DNA from: Alectoria sarmentosa
Lineage: Eukaryota > Ascomycota > Lecanoromycetes > Lecanorales > Parmeliaceae
NCBI GenBank assembly: GCA_009733775.1
Contig: WOGZ01000061.1
Span: 62,001-126,000, forward strand
DNA: 64,000 nucleotides
Reading direction: 5' to 3'
Part shown: positions 10,201 to 22,670 of the stretch, in pieces
Position numbering within the stretch: position 1 is the stretch's first letter
Layout: every line of letters starts with the position of its first letter
Program-made: the position numbers and the translations under genes
The notes under the pieces: model-generated
What the model saw: only the letters and a program-made list of their open reading frames with translations
What the model was told of the DNA's origin: nothing
Database searches by the model: none

Positions 10201-13200
10201 TCAGCCAGTAGGACTACTCCTCAACCTCCTGCCCGCGCCCACATTCTCTCTCCCCTCCAACTTCACCACACCAGCCCTCCCGCCTCCAAACTTCTGCGGC
10301 AGCTTACTCTCCGTCGCTTGCCTCTTGAGCGGCGGCGGGCCCATACCCACCAGTTCCGGATCTGCCTTGACAGATGTCACCGCAGTAGGAGCTTGAGAGT
10401 CGCTATTGTTCCGTTTCAGCGATGCGTTGACGTTCAGGCTGATTTCGCGTAGACTTGCTGGGTTGGGGTCTTTGGACGGAGATGTTGGTGGGACGCTATG
10501 AGCTGATGGTGCGTCCGTGTAGACGATGGATTTGCTGGGAGATTTGTGAGGAGAATGGGCGCTGTTGGTGTGGCGAGGTGATGCGGGGGCCTGCTTGCCG
10601 AGGAGCTTGTCGTGGGGCTCGGTGCGGGGAAGAGTGGTTGGGTGCTGATATTGTGTCTTTCGGGGCGTATCGCCTGTCGGAGTATATTCCTTCAAAGGTG
10701 CAGCTGTGATATTGGCTCGAAGATCTTCAAGGGGCTGCTGAATCGTGGAGGCAAGAGGAGGTAGAGAAGCGGAAAGCGCCGTGCTCTGGGTAGACACATC
10801 ACCTCCAATGTCACGGACTCGGTCATACGTCGAGACGAAATGGTCTCCAATGCTGGAGTAGGATTGATGAACGGTAGAAGCCAAATCTTGCAGCGAGGCG
10901 ACATGTCTGCTGTGATGACGTTCGTTCTGGGATCGTGCTCGTGTCACAAAGTCGTCGAGTGCTTGCATCTGAGTGGCCATATCCTTCATCTGGGCGTCGA
11001 CTATGCGGATTGTCTCTTCATGAACTGACTTGGTGGTAGCCTGTATCGAGGTATTATGCTCGTTGATAGCCTTCCAGTCGTCCTTCATCTTGCTCTTTAA
11101 CGTGTCTCTAGACTTCAAGACCTCGCCGACAAGCGAGCTCTCCTTCTCCAACCAGACGTTCATACAAGTATTATAATTTTCATTTTCTGTGTCAAGCGTC
11201 GATCTCGCAGACGAGATGTCCTTTCGCACGGCATTAATCTTCGATTCCCATCGTGACTCTTGTGCCTCGCCAGAGGAATTGATCAGAGTCGTTATTTGCG
11301 TGAGCAGGTCTTGACGATCCTGAGAGGCTTGAGCGCGCTCCTCGTTGAGACATGTCTCCAATCGTGTTGACACATCCGCATCTGCTTGCATTGCAGCCCT
11401 CGCAGCAGACGAAGCTTTTTGTCTGAGATCATCCGCTTCAGCCTTCTGTGAACATACATGCTTGACTAAATCCTCAAAGATGTTCTTGAAATCCTTTCCA
11501 AGTGAGCTGTAGGATGTGTGGAGCTGGGGCCCGTATTAGCTCCCAATGCTAAAAAATCGGTTTTTCTTTATTGCTTACCTGAGTATGAAAAGATCCCAGC
11601 TCATTGATGACTTCGGCTGATATACGTCCAGCAGCTGCGGAAAGTCCATTCAAACCTTCACCAACTTTGCGCTTGACGTCTTCCCGAAGAACTTTGATCT
11701 CCTCAAGCACCTCATTCATATCTTCTTTCGCCCCAGAGGTCTGCTCGTTAACTTCCTTTTCGGACGCCTCGAAAGATGCAACCTTTTCTCGGAGCAGGTC
11801 TTGTGTAGCTCCCAGCTTCTGCAACTCTTCTTGCACAAACCTCTGCATGCGGCCTGACAGCGTCGCTATGAGTTGTCCTTGATCCGCCTTGAATTCTCCA
11901 AGCTTGGATTCCACAAGCTGCGTAACGTCGACAACTTGGCTTTGTGACGCTTGCCATTCTTGGCGATTGAGATTTTGCAATTCAGACTTCCTCTTGATCT
12001 TAGACTGCAAGCCACCAACATCAGAGACAGTCTTTTCGAGCGTCGAAATGAGCTCTCCTCCAACGTTATTGAGCTGCTCCTCGGTGACTTGGTGAGCTTT
12101 TCTAAGTACTGTTTCTTCGGCAAGATTTAGCCGCGTATCAGCCAGCACAATCTCTGTTTTCTCCAGAACGTCCTTGGTCTCATCGAGAACTTGCTTGGTG
12201 CCATCGTTATCCCTTTTCAGAACGTTGAAAATACTTGTTAAAGAAAATAACTCCTGGACTTTATTTCTCAAGTTGGTTTCCATCGTCTCGATCCTGGCGT
12301 GCTGCTCTTCGCTGAGAATCCTGCGAGACTCGCTCTCTTCTACCATCGCTTCATAGCCTTCTGTCGTCAAGTAGACACCATTGCGCTGTCTAGTGGCTAT
12401 CAACTCTCCCTTTAACTTCTCGATCTCCGCAGTGAATTCGCGGAGAAGTGTCTTCTTTGAGACCATTTGATTGACCTGGGGCTTGTTCTTGATGTTCTTA
12501 GCGCGGAAAGCATAGTCCAACGTCGAAATTGTTTCTTCCAAATTGCTTTTCGCAGGCGAGACTGTTGCAATAATGCAAGTCTTCGTTCGGCCGCCCAAAG
12601 AATCTTGCAGGAGCCGAGTGAGTTTGGATTCGCGGTAGGGGATGTGTGAACCCCTTTCGACGAGCGCGTTGATGACCCTGCCTAGAGTCAGTAGACTTTT
12701 GTTAATTAGTCCTGCTTCAGCGGCACGCTTGTTCTCGGCTCCACTCCGTTGTATATTCTCGCTGCCAGCAAGGTCCACCAGATTGAGCTTCCCAGCACTG
12801 ACAAAATCTTCACCAGTCTCGGTGGTTCTTTTGATGTAGGCAGTCACAGTGAAGACCGTATGGCTTCGAGAACTGAGATCGTTGCACTTCGTCGCTGCCA
12901 CTTGCCGCTTGTGGCTTCCGTCCTGCAGCAGCTTGATACCATCTCTTGCGGTCTTTATGTGGGCCTCCTCCATTCCTTGAACGATCGTAGCACTGTGCCC
13001 TTTTTTTTGGGCATCATCGTAGATTTTGAGCTTCGTCGTGTCGTCCAAAGAGAGCAAGTCACGCAACTCTTCGTTATACAGTTCAATAAAGGAGCATTTT
13101 ACAGAACTCTCTGCCTCATCCTCTTCAAGCTTACCAAAAAGTGAATGTAGAACTCTTGGGATGATACCAGCTGAGTCTGAGAGGAGTCCAAGAGTATCAG

Positions 13201-13802
13201 ACATGTCTCCGGACATAGTGTAGGTTTTGCCAGTGCCAGTCTGCCCATAGGCGAATATTGTACAATTGTATCCTTGGAGCATCTGTCTCACCATGTTAGA
13301 TTGAGATGGTCGGCAGTCAATCAACAACCCTTACCTCATCTAGTATCGGCGTCACAACGTCGTCGTAGATCATCGATTGATCTGCCGCCGGCGAGAAGAC
13401 TTTGTCAAAGTGGTACGTCTTGTTGCTCAGTGCACTGGCACCCATTGATAATTCCACATTCTTTCCCTTGACTCCATCTGTAGAAACAACCACTCCACTA
13501 TTCTCACGCACTTCTCGATCATTGCGCCCTCGACATCGAACCACCACATGGATGTTCGTCTCTTGTCCTCCATCGGCGTCGAACTCTCGCTCCTTTCGCT
13601 TTTTGGGGGACCTCGAATGTGATGTGTCCATTGACATTGACATGATACTATCCGCTGGTGAAATAGTGCCTGATTGGGTTCGTGTATGGAGCGAAGGTGC
13701 GCTTGATTGTGCCCTGGCAGGCGCAGAAGGTCTAGACATTGGTGGTCGCATCGAGTGTTTCTTGTTTGCTAGGCCAGAGGCAGGGCGCGGTATGCCAGCC
13801 AT
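10201..13802 (-). CDS. Kinesin-5 (BimC/Cut7/Eg5 type) motor
   Basis: This mitotic plus-end motor slides antiparallel spindle microtubules apart. The predicted protein has 1164 residues in three exons: 13802-13335, 13282-11579 and 11523-10201, with introns of 52 and 55 nt. A Ser/Pro-rich head of about 80 residues leads into the motor (NIHVVVRCRGRND). The P-loop GQTGTGKT is at 169-176, followed by switch I (LSSRSHTVF), switch II (VDLAGSE) and the neck with NIKNKPQVNQ. A long coiled-coil stalk follows. Near residue 1010 the tail holds the BimC box (TPRKTQYQHPTTLPRTEPHD), whose Thr is the conserved CDK site of this class. Domain order and BimC box make kinesin-5 secure. The start is the Met of MAGIPRPASG; the open frame continues a little upstream without another Met. 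Confidence 0.96.
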
Positions 13803-14111
13803 AGATTCAAGCACCGGCGCTACTGTCTCGAGAGGAGCTCGCGACGGATAAGTATAAGGTTGAAAAGATATTCAAAGGCAAGATCTGTAGGTAAACATAG
13901 CGACGAATGCCAAGCAATAAACAAAGATCTGCGCTAATGCAAGGGACCAGTCAGGGCCGACTTCACACCGATAGGGCAGACCCCACGAGCCCTCGCTTCA
14001 AACGTCAGCTGCTCGTCTCCAGGTAGCAATCAGGTTTTCCAAAATGACTATTACTTCTCAAATCTTCCATCTTCTTTAAATCTAGCCAGCTACCGATTCG
14101 ATACATTGACA

Positions 14112-15726
14112 ATGTCTTCATATCCCGCTATGCAGGTGCACCCAGGGCGTGGGATTGGTTTCCTTGGTAGATAAACCTCCATGCAAGCATCGTCCTTACT
14201 AATAGCTTTCAGTCTTAGGAGCTTCTTTGCACGAGGTCTTGACGCGACTGAAAGCTCAAGTACAGGTTTACCCTACCATAGATGTCTCCTACTCGCCGTC
14301 TAAGCCTCTTGCTTCCCCTGTTATACTCAATCTACCTCCGAATGGGATTCGTCTACGATTCGATGGACCTGACCAGAGACTTAGGCTGATTGAGGTCCTT
14401 GATTTCACCAAGACGCAGTTGACCTACAAGAACACCGATCTGGTTAAGCTACCTGAGACGACCGGGCCAGAGACGACACCGCCAGGTTCAAGTGGTCCAG
14501 CATTTCGACATGTCTACAACAGACTGATGGGGCCCGCCTTTCCCGGAGAATACATTCCACCAGCTCCCAACTCAGGCTTGGTACAAGGACTGTATATCTT
14601 GTCCTACCCGGGTATCGCTTTCACGTTCCCATTCCAAGATTCCAAATGGGATCCTGCCAAGGACTTCGTTTCTCTACTTTCTTCTAGCGCAGCGGGCCCC
14701 GGGAAATCGATGGCGATTTTTGAAGGCGAATCTTGGCAAGATGCGTGTCATGACTTGATGACTACTCCGTGCTCAAACCCAAGGTCGCTTGCGCTTTCCG
14801 GCCGTGGTAAAGAGTTCCGGCCGCGCGAAGTTGACCTTGTGAGGATTCGTGGAAATGGCTGGGTAGACATGGAAAGAGGTGCCAATACCGCGACCTTTCG
14901 GATCAATCTGGGCAAGACCACTCTGCAAGATCTTGTTGCAGAGTTGGGCCCACCGGATGCGATCTACCATAAATCTGATCGGAAGATGGCTGTCTACAAG
15001 ATTCAGCATAGGGATCGGAAGACCACGAGGACCTCTTCCGGCGCTTTCCACGGTAATCATGAAGAAATGACCGATACTGATCAGTCTTCGCTGCAATCTG
15101 CCACCGACGATTCAGACGCTGAAGAACGGTCAAACGCTACAGGAAACGCAAAGGCAGACTCATCTGCCGAATGCTTCTACAACTACTTCCACCATGGCTT
15201 TGATGTCTTCGTCTCGCGGCCCACACGTCCGGCTTCTGGTTTCTCTTCTGCTGAGAATGGCGGCGACGAGATGGTCGAAGTAGGGGAGCCAAACCAGCTT
15301 GTAGCAACCAAAATTCTCTTGCATGCCAACGTGCCAGGATCCTATCCTTTTAATCGTTATCGCCGTAGCCGTTGGATCATTGACGTTCAAAGGTCTCAAC
15401 TCGATGGTGCTTTAAATTCGGAGACCCCCTTTACCGTACTGTCTGGATCGCTCCGGCAGATTTGGCGAAATCATTCTGTGGATGCGAATGGCGAGGACTC
15501 ACTCCAAAGGCACATTGTGCTCAACAGAGAATTGGCAGAAAGCCCAGGAAGTAGCTGCGAACTACTTGGAGGATGGGAGGAAAGCACAGACACCCAGCGA
15601 GAAGGCTCAATGGACAATATTGTCAAAGATGGTCTAGGGTACGGTAATACTAAGCTGTTTGGATTTCCTGGGTTGTTGTTTGAGGTACTCAGGAACGATT
15701 CAGTAAGTTGTCTGACGGTGTATTGA
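14112..15726 (+). CDS. UPF0183/PHAF1 family protein
   Basis: The predicted protein has 522 residues. A short first exon (14112-14166) gives MSSYPAMQVHPGRGIGF. A 46-nt intron with a TACTAAT branch site follows, then exon 2 (14213-15726) completes FLVLGASLHEVLTRLKAQ. This matches the conserved start of the UPF0183 family. LLGPPDAIYHK-like and YFHHGFDVF-like stretches are also present (here LGPPDAIYHKSD and FYNYFHHGFDVF). Human PHAF1 (C16orf70) of this family binds phosphoinositides at phagophores; a role in the fungus is unproven. A possible intron near the 3' end (donor GTAAGT at about 15702) is not used in my model, because the unspliced ending SVSCLTVY resembles the family's usual C-terminus. 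Confidence 0.88.
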
Positions 15727-16043
15727 TCAATGGGAATTGAGAAATCTGGTCAGGGCTATGTAGACATTACAAAGATACCCCCTTTAGCGTAATGATTTTA
15801 GCAATAGACAGTCTATCATTACTTACAATTAGTAGAAGTCCGGACGGACAGCCATAGCTTTCCAAGATCATTTGGGCAACAGTCCCTTGTTACTTCCAAA
15901 GTTGCCAGAAACGTGACCCAGTCTAAGATGTAATGTCAAATACATTCGAAGTGCTGAACCAGAGCACTTCGATAAGTACATTGGCGATGACTAAGCTTCA
16001 GTTGACAAAAGTAGCTGCTTGTATGTCACGACATCGATGAGGC
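15727..16043. promoter_or_regulatory. Short intergenic gap before IleRS
   Basis: Nothing distinctive is seen. It lies between two genes on the same strand and must contain the 3' end of one and the promoter of the other. An ATG at 15988 could start a short leader exon of the synthetase if an intron of roughly 48 nt is used; this is uncertain. Confidence 0.4.
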
Positions 16044-19000
16044 ATGCTTGTGTCCAAGATTTCTTGGAAGAAGACTTTACACCTTCCCAAGGCTGCTTTT
16101 CCACCGAGGCCGAAGTTATCAGACCGCCTAACGTATATCAAGCGATGTACAGATGACCTGTATGAGTGGCAGAAGAACCGCCATCCATGCCCTACATTTA
16201 CACTACATGATGGGCCTCCATACGCGAACGGCGACCTACACATTGGCCATGCGCTAAACAAGATATTGAAAGACATAATATGTCGCGTTCATTTACGGCA
16301 TGGGAGAGTGGATTGGGTTCCTGGATGGGATTGCCATGGACTACCAATCGAGCTTAAAGCTCTCCAAGAGGAGAAGAAGCCCGGCATTTGGATTGAGAAG
16401 ACGGATCCAGTGAATATACGCAATGCGGCGAGAAGGCTGGCAGCAAAGACGGTGGAAAAACAGAAAGAGTCCTTTCGAGAATGGGCGATCATGGCAGATT
16501 GGGACAACGCTTGGACTACAACGGACAAGGGGTTTGAGATCGACCAGCTACATGTGTTCAAAGAGATGGTGAAAAAGGGTCTCATATATCGGAGATTCAA
16601 ACCTGTGTATTGGTCTCCCTCTTCGCGGACTGCCTTGGCGGAGGCGGAGCTTGAGTATCGGGACGACCACATGTCCACGGCTGCATTCATCAAGTATCCA
16701 CTTCACGACTGTTCAGAGGCTCTCAAACAGAAACTCGAAGTGAATATACAGCGTCTCAGTGCTGTCATATGGACGACCACACCTTGGACTCTTCCGGCAA
16801 ATAGAGCAATTGCATTTCACAAGGATATAGAATACAATATTGTCCATTCTACGGCCCACGGCTACATCTTACTCGCTGCATCCAGAGTCGACGAATTGCG
16901 AAGACAGTGCCATGAAGATCTCAAGACTCTAGTTTCTATCCAAGGAAGGGAACTCATTGGAATCACCTATCGCAGCCCAGTGTTTGACAGCGCCACATCG
17001 CCCAGGCCACTGCTACCCGGAAACTTTGTCACGGGGATATCGGGGTCAGGGCTGGTTCATGTGGCCCCTGGCCATGGCATGGAGGATTATGAGTTGTGCT
17101 TAAAGCATGGAATACCAGCTTTTGCTACTGTTGATGATAAGGGTTGCTTCATTGACGGCATAGAATGGCTGTCGGGTCAAGAAGTCTTGACCACGGGGAA
17201 TGAGTCAGTACTGGAGCGTCTGTCTGATCAGAACTATCTCATAGCACGTCATGACTACAAGCACAAGTACCCGTATGATTGGCGTTCGAAGCAACCTGTC
17301 ATCGTGAGGGCTACAGCACAGTGGTTTGCAAACGTGGGAGACATTCAGGAATCTGCGTTGAAAGCACTAGACTCTGTGAAGTTCATCCCTCCCAGCAGCA
17401 AGACTCGACTTCAGACTTTCGTCAAGAACCGGAATGAATGGTGCATATCAAGACAGAGAGCATGGGGCGTCCCTATTCCAGCGCTATACAACATTGAGAC
17501 TAATGAGGTACTCTTGAATGAGACTAGCGTGTCTCACATCACCGCAGTCATCAAAGAACGTGGCATAGATGCATGGTGGACTGATAGTGATTTGGACCCT
17601 GAATGGACGCCACCATCGTTGAGGAATAGCCAACGTGAGACTTTGTATAGAAGAGGCAAGGACACCATGGATGTGTGGTTCGACAGCGGAACAAGTTGGA
17701 CTCAGATGCAGACGCCGCCGATAGGTGGTACTAATATTGCCGACTGCTACATTGAAGGAACTGATCAGCACAGAGGATGGTTTCAATCCAGTCTACTGAC
17801 CCATATAGCCTACCAAAAAGACACCGCCCAGATCGTACCAGGAGGCAGTTCACGCTTAGTACCGACTCCACCATCCGCGCCCTACAAAACTTTGATAACC
17901 CATGGTTTCACTCTGGACCAGGATGGCCACAAAATGAGCAAGTCTGTAGGCAACGTCATTACCCCAACCGAGATCATGGAAGGAACACTTCTGCCTCCAA
18001 CTAGGAGGAAGATCAACGGGAAAATGACAGGGTTTCACGATGGCTTGGGCCCAGATGCTCTTCGGCTGTGGGTTGCAAGTTGCGATTACACTACCGATGT
18101 AAGAGTCAGTCAAACAATGCTACAGGCAATCAATGGCAGTCTTTCGAAGTTTCGCGTTACTTTCAAGCTTCTTCTAGGTATTCTGAACGATTTTAACCCC
18201 TCAAAGTGCTCTGGCTTTGGAAAACAGGCAGGCAATAATCACCTGATTGCGCTCTTGCAGTTGCAAGAAGTGGTGTCTAGCGTGGAGAAGCATTACCGCT
18301 CAATGGAATTCAACAAGGCTATGGCTGATATCAACGCTTACATCAACACTAATCTCTCATCGTTCTACTTCGAAAGCATCAAGGATGCGGCTTATTGCGG
18401 CACTATGCAGCAACGAGACCAAGTTCAAGCTACGCTGTACCAGATCTTTACCGAGCTGCAACAGATGCTCCTTCCTGTGATACCTTTGCTTGTCGAAGAA
18501 GTGTGGGACTATACCCCACAGCTCATCAAAGACTACGCCCCTACACCACCTGCAATGCGACTACGCGAAGACCTGGGCCTTTCACTTGGGCAGAATAAGG
18601 GGAAGCGCCAATTAGAGTCGGATATCCCTCTCCTAATGCGAGCCTTAGCTGCCGTCAGAAATGGGCAAGAAGCCGCTCGAAATGACAAGAAGATGGGAGA
18701 TTCTCTGCAATCTTTTGTCCTGCTTGACATCATTCCGGGGAAGTTGGAAGGTTCGTCGGTCAACAATACAGCTGTAGACCTCTTTCGACGCTATGAAACG
18801 GATCTAGAGATCATGTTTGTGGTATCAAATGTCACCATTGGAGGCAAGACATCCAAGGAGTTGGACGGGGCAGAGGGTTGGTCCTACCATACAGACATTG
18901 AGATTGCAGGGTCCACCGTCAAAGTGCATGTATATGAGCCAGAGCAGGCCAAATGTAATCGATGTTGGAGGTACAAAGCCCCTTTGGATGTACCAAAAGA

Positions 19001-19088
19001 GGAGGCTCTATGCCAAAGGTGTGTGGAGGTAGTGGATGATTTGAAGGACCAAACGCCGGAGGTTCTCCGGGAAGATCTCTGTGTTTGA
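16044..19088 (+). CDS. ISM1: Isoleucyl-tRNA synthetase, mitochondrial
   Basis: This class I synthetase attaches isoleucine to mitochondrial tRNA. It is one uninterrupted frame of 1014 residues. The HIGH signature is at 66-69 (GDLHIGHALNK) and KMSKS at about 630-634 (GHKMSKSVGN). The Ile-type active-site stretch GWDCHGLPIELKAL and the editing domain (TTTPWTLPANRAI) are present. A C-terminal zinc site (CNRCWRYK, then CQRC) is typical of bacterial and organellar IleRS and absent from the cytosolic eukaryotic enzyme, which is why I call it mitochondrial. The start used is the first in-frame ATG after a stop. A cleavable presequence is not obvious, so an upstream exon carrying it remains possible. 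Confidence 0.94.
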   Translation: MLVSKISWKKTLHLPKAAFPPRPKLSDRLTYIKRCTDDLYEWQKNRHPCPTFTLHDGPPYANGDLHIGHALNKILKDIICRVHLRHGRVDWVPGWDCHGLPIELKALQEEKKPGIWIEKTDPVNIRNAARRLAAKTVEKQKESFREWAIMADWDNAWTTTDKGFEIDQLHVFKEMVKKGLIYRRFKPVYWSPSSRTALAEAELEYRDDHMSTAAFIKYPLHDCSEALKQKLEVNIQRLSAVIWTTTPWTLPANRAIAFHKDIEYNIVHSTAHGYILLAASRVDELRRQCHEDLKTLVSIQGRELIGITYRSPVFDSATSPRPLLPGNFVTGISGSGLVHVAPGHGMEDYELCLKHGIPAFATVDDKGCFIDGIEWLSGQEVLTTGNESVLERLSDQNYLIARHDYKHKYPYDWRSKQPVIVRATAQWFANVGDIQESALKALDSVKFIPPSSKTRLQTFVKNRNEWCISRQRAWGVPIPALYNIETNEVLLNETSVSHITAVIKERGIDAWWTDSDLDPEWTPPSLRNSQRETLYRRGKDTMDVWFDSGTSWTQMQTPPIGGTNIADCYIEGTDQHRGWFQSSLLTHIAYQKDTAQIVPGGSSRLVPTPPSAPYKTLITHGFTLDQDGHKMSKSVGNVITPTEIMEGTLLPPTRRKINGKMTGFHDGLGPDALRLWVASCDYTTDVRVSQTMLQAINGSLSKFRVTFKLLLGILNDFNPSKCSGFGKQAGNNHLIALLQLQEVVSSVEKHYRSMEFNKAMADINAYINTNLSSFYFESIKDAAYCGTMQQRDQVQATLYQIFTELQQMLLPVIPLLVEEVWDYTPQLIKDYAPTPPAMRLREDLGLSLGQNKGKRQLESDIPLLMRALAAVRNGQEAARNDKKMGDSLQSFVLLDIIPGKLEGSSVNNTAVDLFRRYETDLEIMFVVSNVTIGGKTSKELDGAEGWSYHTDIEIAGSTVKVHVYEPEQAKCNRCWRYKAPLDVPKEEALCQRCVEVVDDLKDQTPEVLREDLCV

Positions 19089-19522
19089 AATGTTGATGGG
19101 AACTGAAACGATTGTAAGGGCCTCTTTCTTCTAGCAGCTACAGTTTGCATACTCGATGACAAGTAAAATAGTATTGCAATGCACTCGGTCTCCCTCCGCC
19201 CGCCCTCTTGCTCTAAGGACACAGAACCTTGCATGACCTATCCATTCTTGTGATGTACTGTCTTTGCGAGTGAACTCTAGAGCCTGCTGTAATTTCCAAA
19301 GTCGTCACTTGTGCCCAAATGTTGAATAGACGCCGCTTAAATCGGCTAGCGTGCCATTACATTTTTGATCACATTCGTCCAAACCTTGAGCACCCGGCAC
19401 CCAACCATCAACCACCTTCTTGGCGCTTAGTCGTCCACCACAGTATCATCTTGCTTAGTCGTGGAACTTGCTTAGTCGTCAGCGTTACCGTTGTCTAGCC
19501 GGAAGGCTTGTCATTTACAGCC
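19089..19522. promoter_or_regulatory. Intergenic gap, promoter of coiled-coil gene
   Basis: About 430 bp with no gene. Near 19430-19500 the phrase TTGCTTAGTCGT is repeated in slightly varied form (CTTAGTCGTC, CTTAGTCGTGG, CTTAGTCGTCAG). These are three to four short direct repeats just upstream of the next start codon and could be regulatory. Confidence 0.4.
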
Positions 19523-21895
19523 ATGATGAGGACATCTGATGAGATTAGAGCTCGCCTCCACCATGGTACCCAAGAGCTACACGAAGCTCTACGGTTGGTA
19601 GCTGCTTCATCAGATCGTATCCAAACTGCCCTGGACGAGATCCAAACTTGTTACAGTCGTGCTGATCTGATCGACCCTGCGATCAATGCACTCAATCACC
19701 AAATCCAGACTCTGAGTGAAGACATGGACAGAGTTTACTCGCTACGCAACAATGAGAACGACCTGTATCTCAGACAGGAGAACAATAAGCTGAAGAGAGA
19801 CATCGCAGCTGTGCAACAGGCTCTTCGCCGTGAGATGGCGGAGCACCAAGCTCATCTCACCGAGTCAGTAAAGTCAAATGAGGAGTTGAATCGGCGCATT
19901 CAGAATCTTGAGCAGTTCAACAACCTACTCAAAACCAAGATCAACGAAATGAAAGAAAAGTACGAGAGTGCGATCATCGATAATGCTGACTTGAGGGACA
20001 CCAATGCCGGTCTGAAGGACACGGTCAAGAGCTTGCAAAATACCCCAGGTAAACATCACAAAGGTGCAACCCCTCTTTACATAGTACTAATGACCAACAG
20101 CTTTTAACGTCATTGCAAACACTATGGCTTCCGGCGATTTAAACGGCGGCACTTCGACGGGACCGATACCCTTTGGCAAGACAGTGGTCGAGACAAATCG
20201 CGGCCTTACGGTGACTATTGAGAGCAGTCCTGACAGCAGCCCTGATAAAGCCAGTCTACACCATGGCTGGATCCCCCAGGTTCCTAGCGGCTTGGCGGTC
20301 CCATTCCCAGACTTCAATACTCAGCCTCAAACCACGAGTCTGACCCCAGGCAATAGTGGATCTGCACGGATAGCCATCCGTCCACCGGGCAGACCAAAGG
20401 GGCGTGGCATCGTCAAGGGAACCGCGGAAGCGAATGAGTCATTCGAGCGTATGCAGCGCAAGCTAAATTCTTCGGCTTGTATGTGGAAGCCACTTACTAG
20501 ACTTTGAAACTCCTGCTGATCTAGTCTCACAGTGACCACTTTTGCGAACAATACCGGCGTTGACAATAACGCTCGTGCGGTCTCATCTTCCTTTACCTCA
20601 GGACTTGTTGTGCCCGCCATCGGACCCTTCGATATGCATCCTGTGCCGCCAAGCAAAGTAGAATCCAAGCTTAACCCTGCGGTCGAGCCTTTCACTCCGT
20701 CCATCAGTAGTAGCAAAGATTCAGGAAAATCGGGTAGCATGCAGGCTTCCTCCCCAGGCAAGGACGAAGTCAAATCCTCGGTCAACGCCACCACCACCAA
20801 GGAGGAGGGATTCATTCCACCTCATCGTCGTTTTCCTAAGATCTCCATCGAGGAGGGGCCGCTCACAACCACAGAGGAGCTGCCTATCAAAGAGAAGGTC
20901 AATGACCATGCAATTACCGCCATGAAGACCCAGAAAAAATCCACAAAGGAAGCCGAACCACTCGAAACCACGTCTTTGACCCCCCGCGTCCTACCTCATC
21001 TACGATGCCGGACCAATGTGACCAAGAGAGGAGATGTCGATCCGTCACACGTGCAGCGGTCAGCCAAAGGCAAGGAAAAGGAGGGTACTGTCAAGGGAAC
21101 AGAGCTCTTGTCCCGCGATTCGGCGCTCGCCGACACGAAAGAGAACGTGAAAGCCGCAACCACCCCAGGTGCCTTCCTAAAGCCTGATCCAGGGCTTGAA
21201 GCCTGGCTCGATTCTCAAGAAAAATCTCACTCCAATGACGCGTCCGTCAACGATCCAGCTTCCCTGATCAATGATATGCTCATCGAGATTGATCCCGATG
21301 ATTCACCCAAAGCCGGCGAAAAGAAGACAGTGCCGCTGCCACCAGGCTTCATTCCAATCTCTACCAAAGAGGCTCCGGTCAAGACCGAACCAGCTGCTCC
21401 CATCAAGACCGACCCAGCTGCTTCTCCTACCGCCGCCCACGACCGTGTCACCTACCGCAACCCAACCGCCGAGGACGAAGGTGCTGCACCAGGGCAGGAA
21501 GTCTCGGCCAAGACGACCTCTGAGAAAGAGAAGAATGCTGCCTTCGTGACGGAGTACAACAGAAAGCTCAGCTCAGTCAGCGAGAAGTACGGGAGAGATT
21601 CACGCAAGGGCTCGGATGCCAAGGAAGATGGGGTCGACCCGATCAAGTATGAAGGCGCTGACCCAGTAAGTCTCCCATGTTCCCAGTCGTCACTCCTTGG
21701 GGTGTATCTGCTGATGAGCACACGCAGAGCTACGTCCCTTCTCTGCCGTCTGGCACGCACGAATTAGGAGCCCTCCTCGACGACGAATGCTACGGCATGG
21801 TCTTGAAGCCGCGCAAGGCGGTCAAGGTGGTGGAGGGTGCTGGGCAGGAATGGAAGGCGGTTCAGAAGGACGGAAAGGTGGTCTATGTGTTGTGA
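19523..21895 (+). CDS. Coiled-coil, low-complexity fungal protein
   Basis: I do not recognise a named family. The model has four exons (19523-20048, 20101-20478, 20533-21665, 21728-21895) with introns of 52, 54 and 62 nt and gives 734 residues. The first 175 residues are a predicted coiled coil rich in Leu, Glu, Gln and Lys (SEDMDRVYSLRNNENDL, RRIQNLEQFNNLLKTKINEM). The rest is Ser/Pro/Lys-rich and looks disordered. It includes two near-identical phrases (APVKTEPAAP and APIKTDPAAS). The last exon ends in a compact basic segment (GMVLKPRKAVKVVEG, KDGKVVYVL). The IRPPGRPKGRG stretch resembles an AT-hook, so a chromatin or DNA-binding role is possible but unproven. Confidence 0.75.
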
Positions 21896-22670
21896 TTGGA
21901 CGGCGTATTCCCCAATGCTTTGTAGCTACTCACTCATACGGCGGAAAGCCCCTTTCCCTGGGTTCCCATTGACCAGGGCCAAAAGCCTCTAGGTAGCTAC
22001 ACTTTCGACAGAAGGTGAGCCACACTGCAGTGTGCATCAGGATATTTTACACGGAAATGAAAATCTGCTTGTCAAAGATATGAGGTCCCGACAAGGTCTC
22101 CACGTGACTGTGCGTTTAACCTTGTATCACGTATGAAGATGGTAAGACGTGATTGATCTGTATGATAATCCTTATCCTTTCACTGCATTCGCGTCATTGA
22201 AGTAGACATTCAAGGGAATTTGAACAAATGATTAGACGCGTACCAAGAGCAGACCTCAATAAAGACGTATGCCAACCAAGGGCTTGGGTACCAGTACTCC
22301 AATGCAGCCTCTCTCCCAAGACTGCTTCTCATTCTTTGGTCTTCTCTACGTAGTTGTAGTTTATTATCCTATTTTTACTTATGCAAATAGTAAAATGCTG
22401 TCCACTCGCCATCAAAAAGTCTGCTTCCCATACACTTGAAGGACTCGCTAGAAGTTGATCCTCCCAACAATGCAAATACACAACTAGTATACCAGCAGTA
22501 ACGCACATACAAAGGGTAAGCTGCCACTAGTCTTCCTCTCCAAAAGGCTACTCTCCGTCGAACTACGCACCATGTTCCAAGGCCCATCTCACTGGATCCT
22601 GTTCTCTTACGCTCTTGGGGAACCAAACCTCCCGCCATGGCATTCTGCCTTCTCTTTCTCCTTCTCAATT
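21896..22670. terminator. Convergent intergenic region
   Basis: About 775 bp between two convergent genes. No gene or clear repeat is seen; it should hold both 3' ends. Confidence 0.4.

Noticed and set aside
15702..15785. Possible last intron in the UPF0183 gene
   Set aside because: Splicing would replace a family-like C-terminus (LTVY) with an unrelated short tail.
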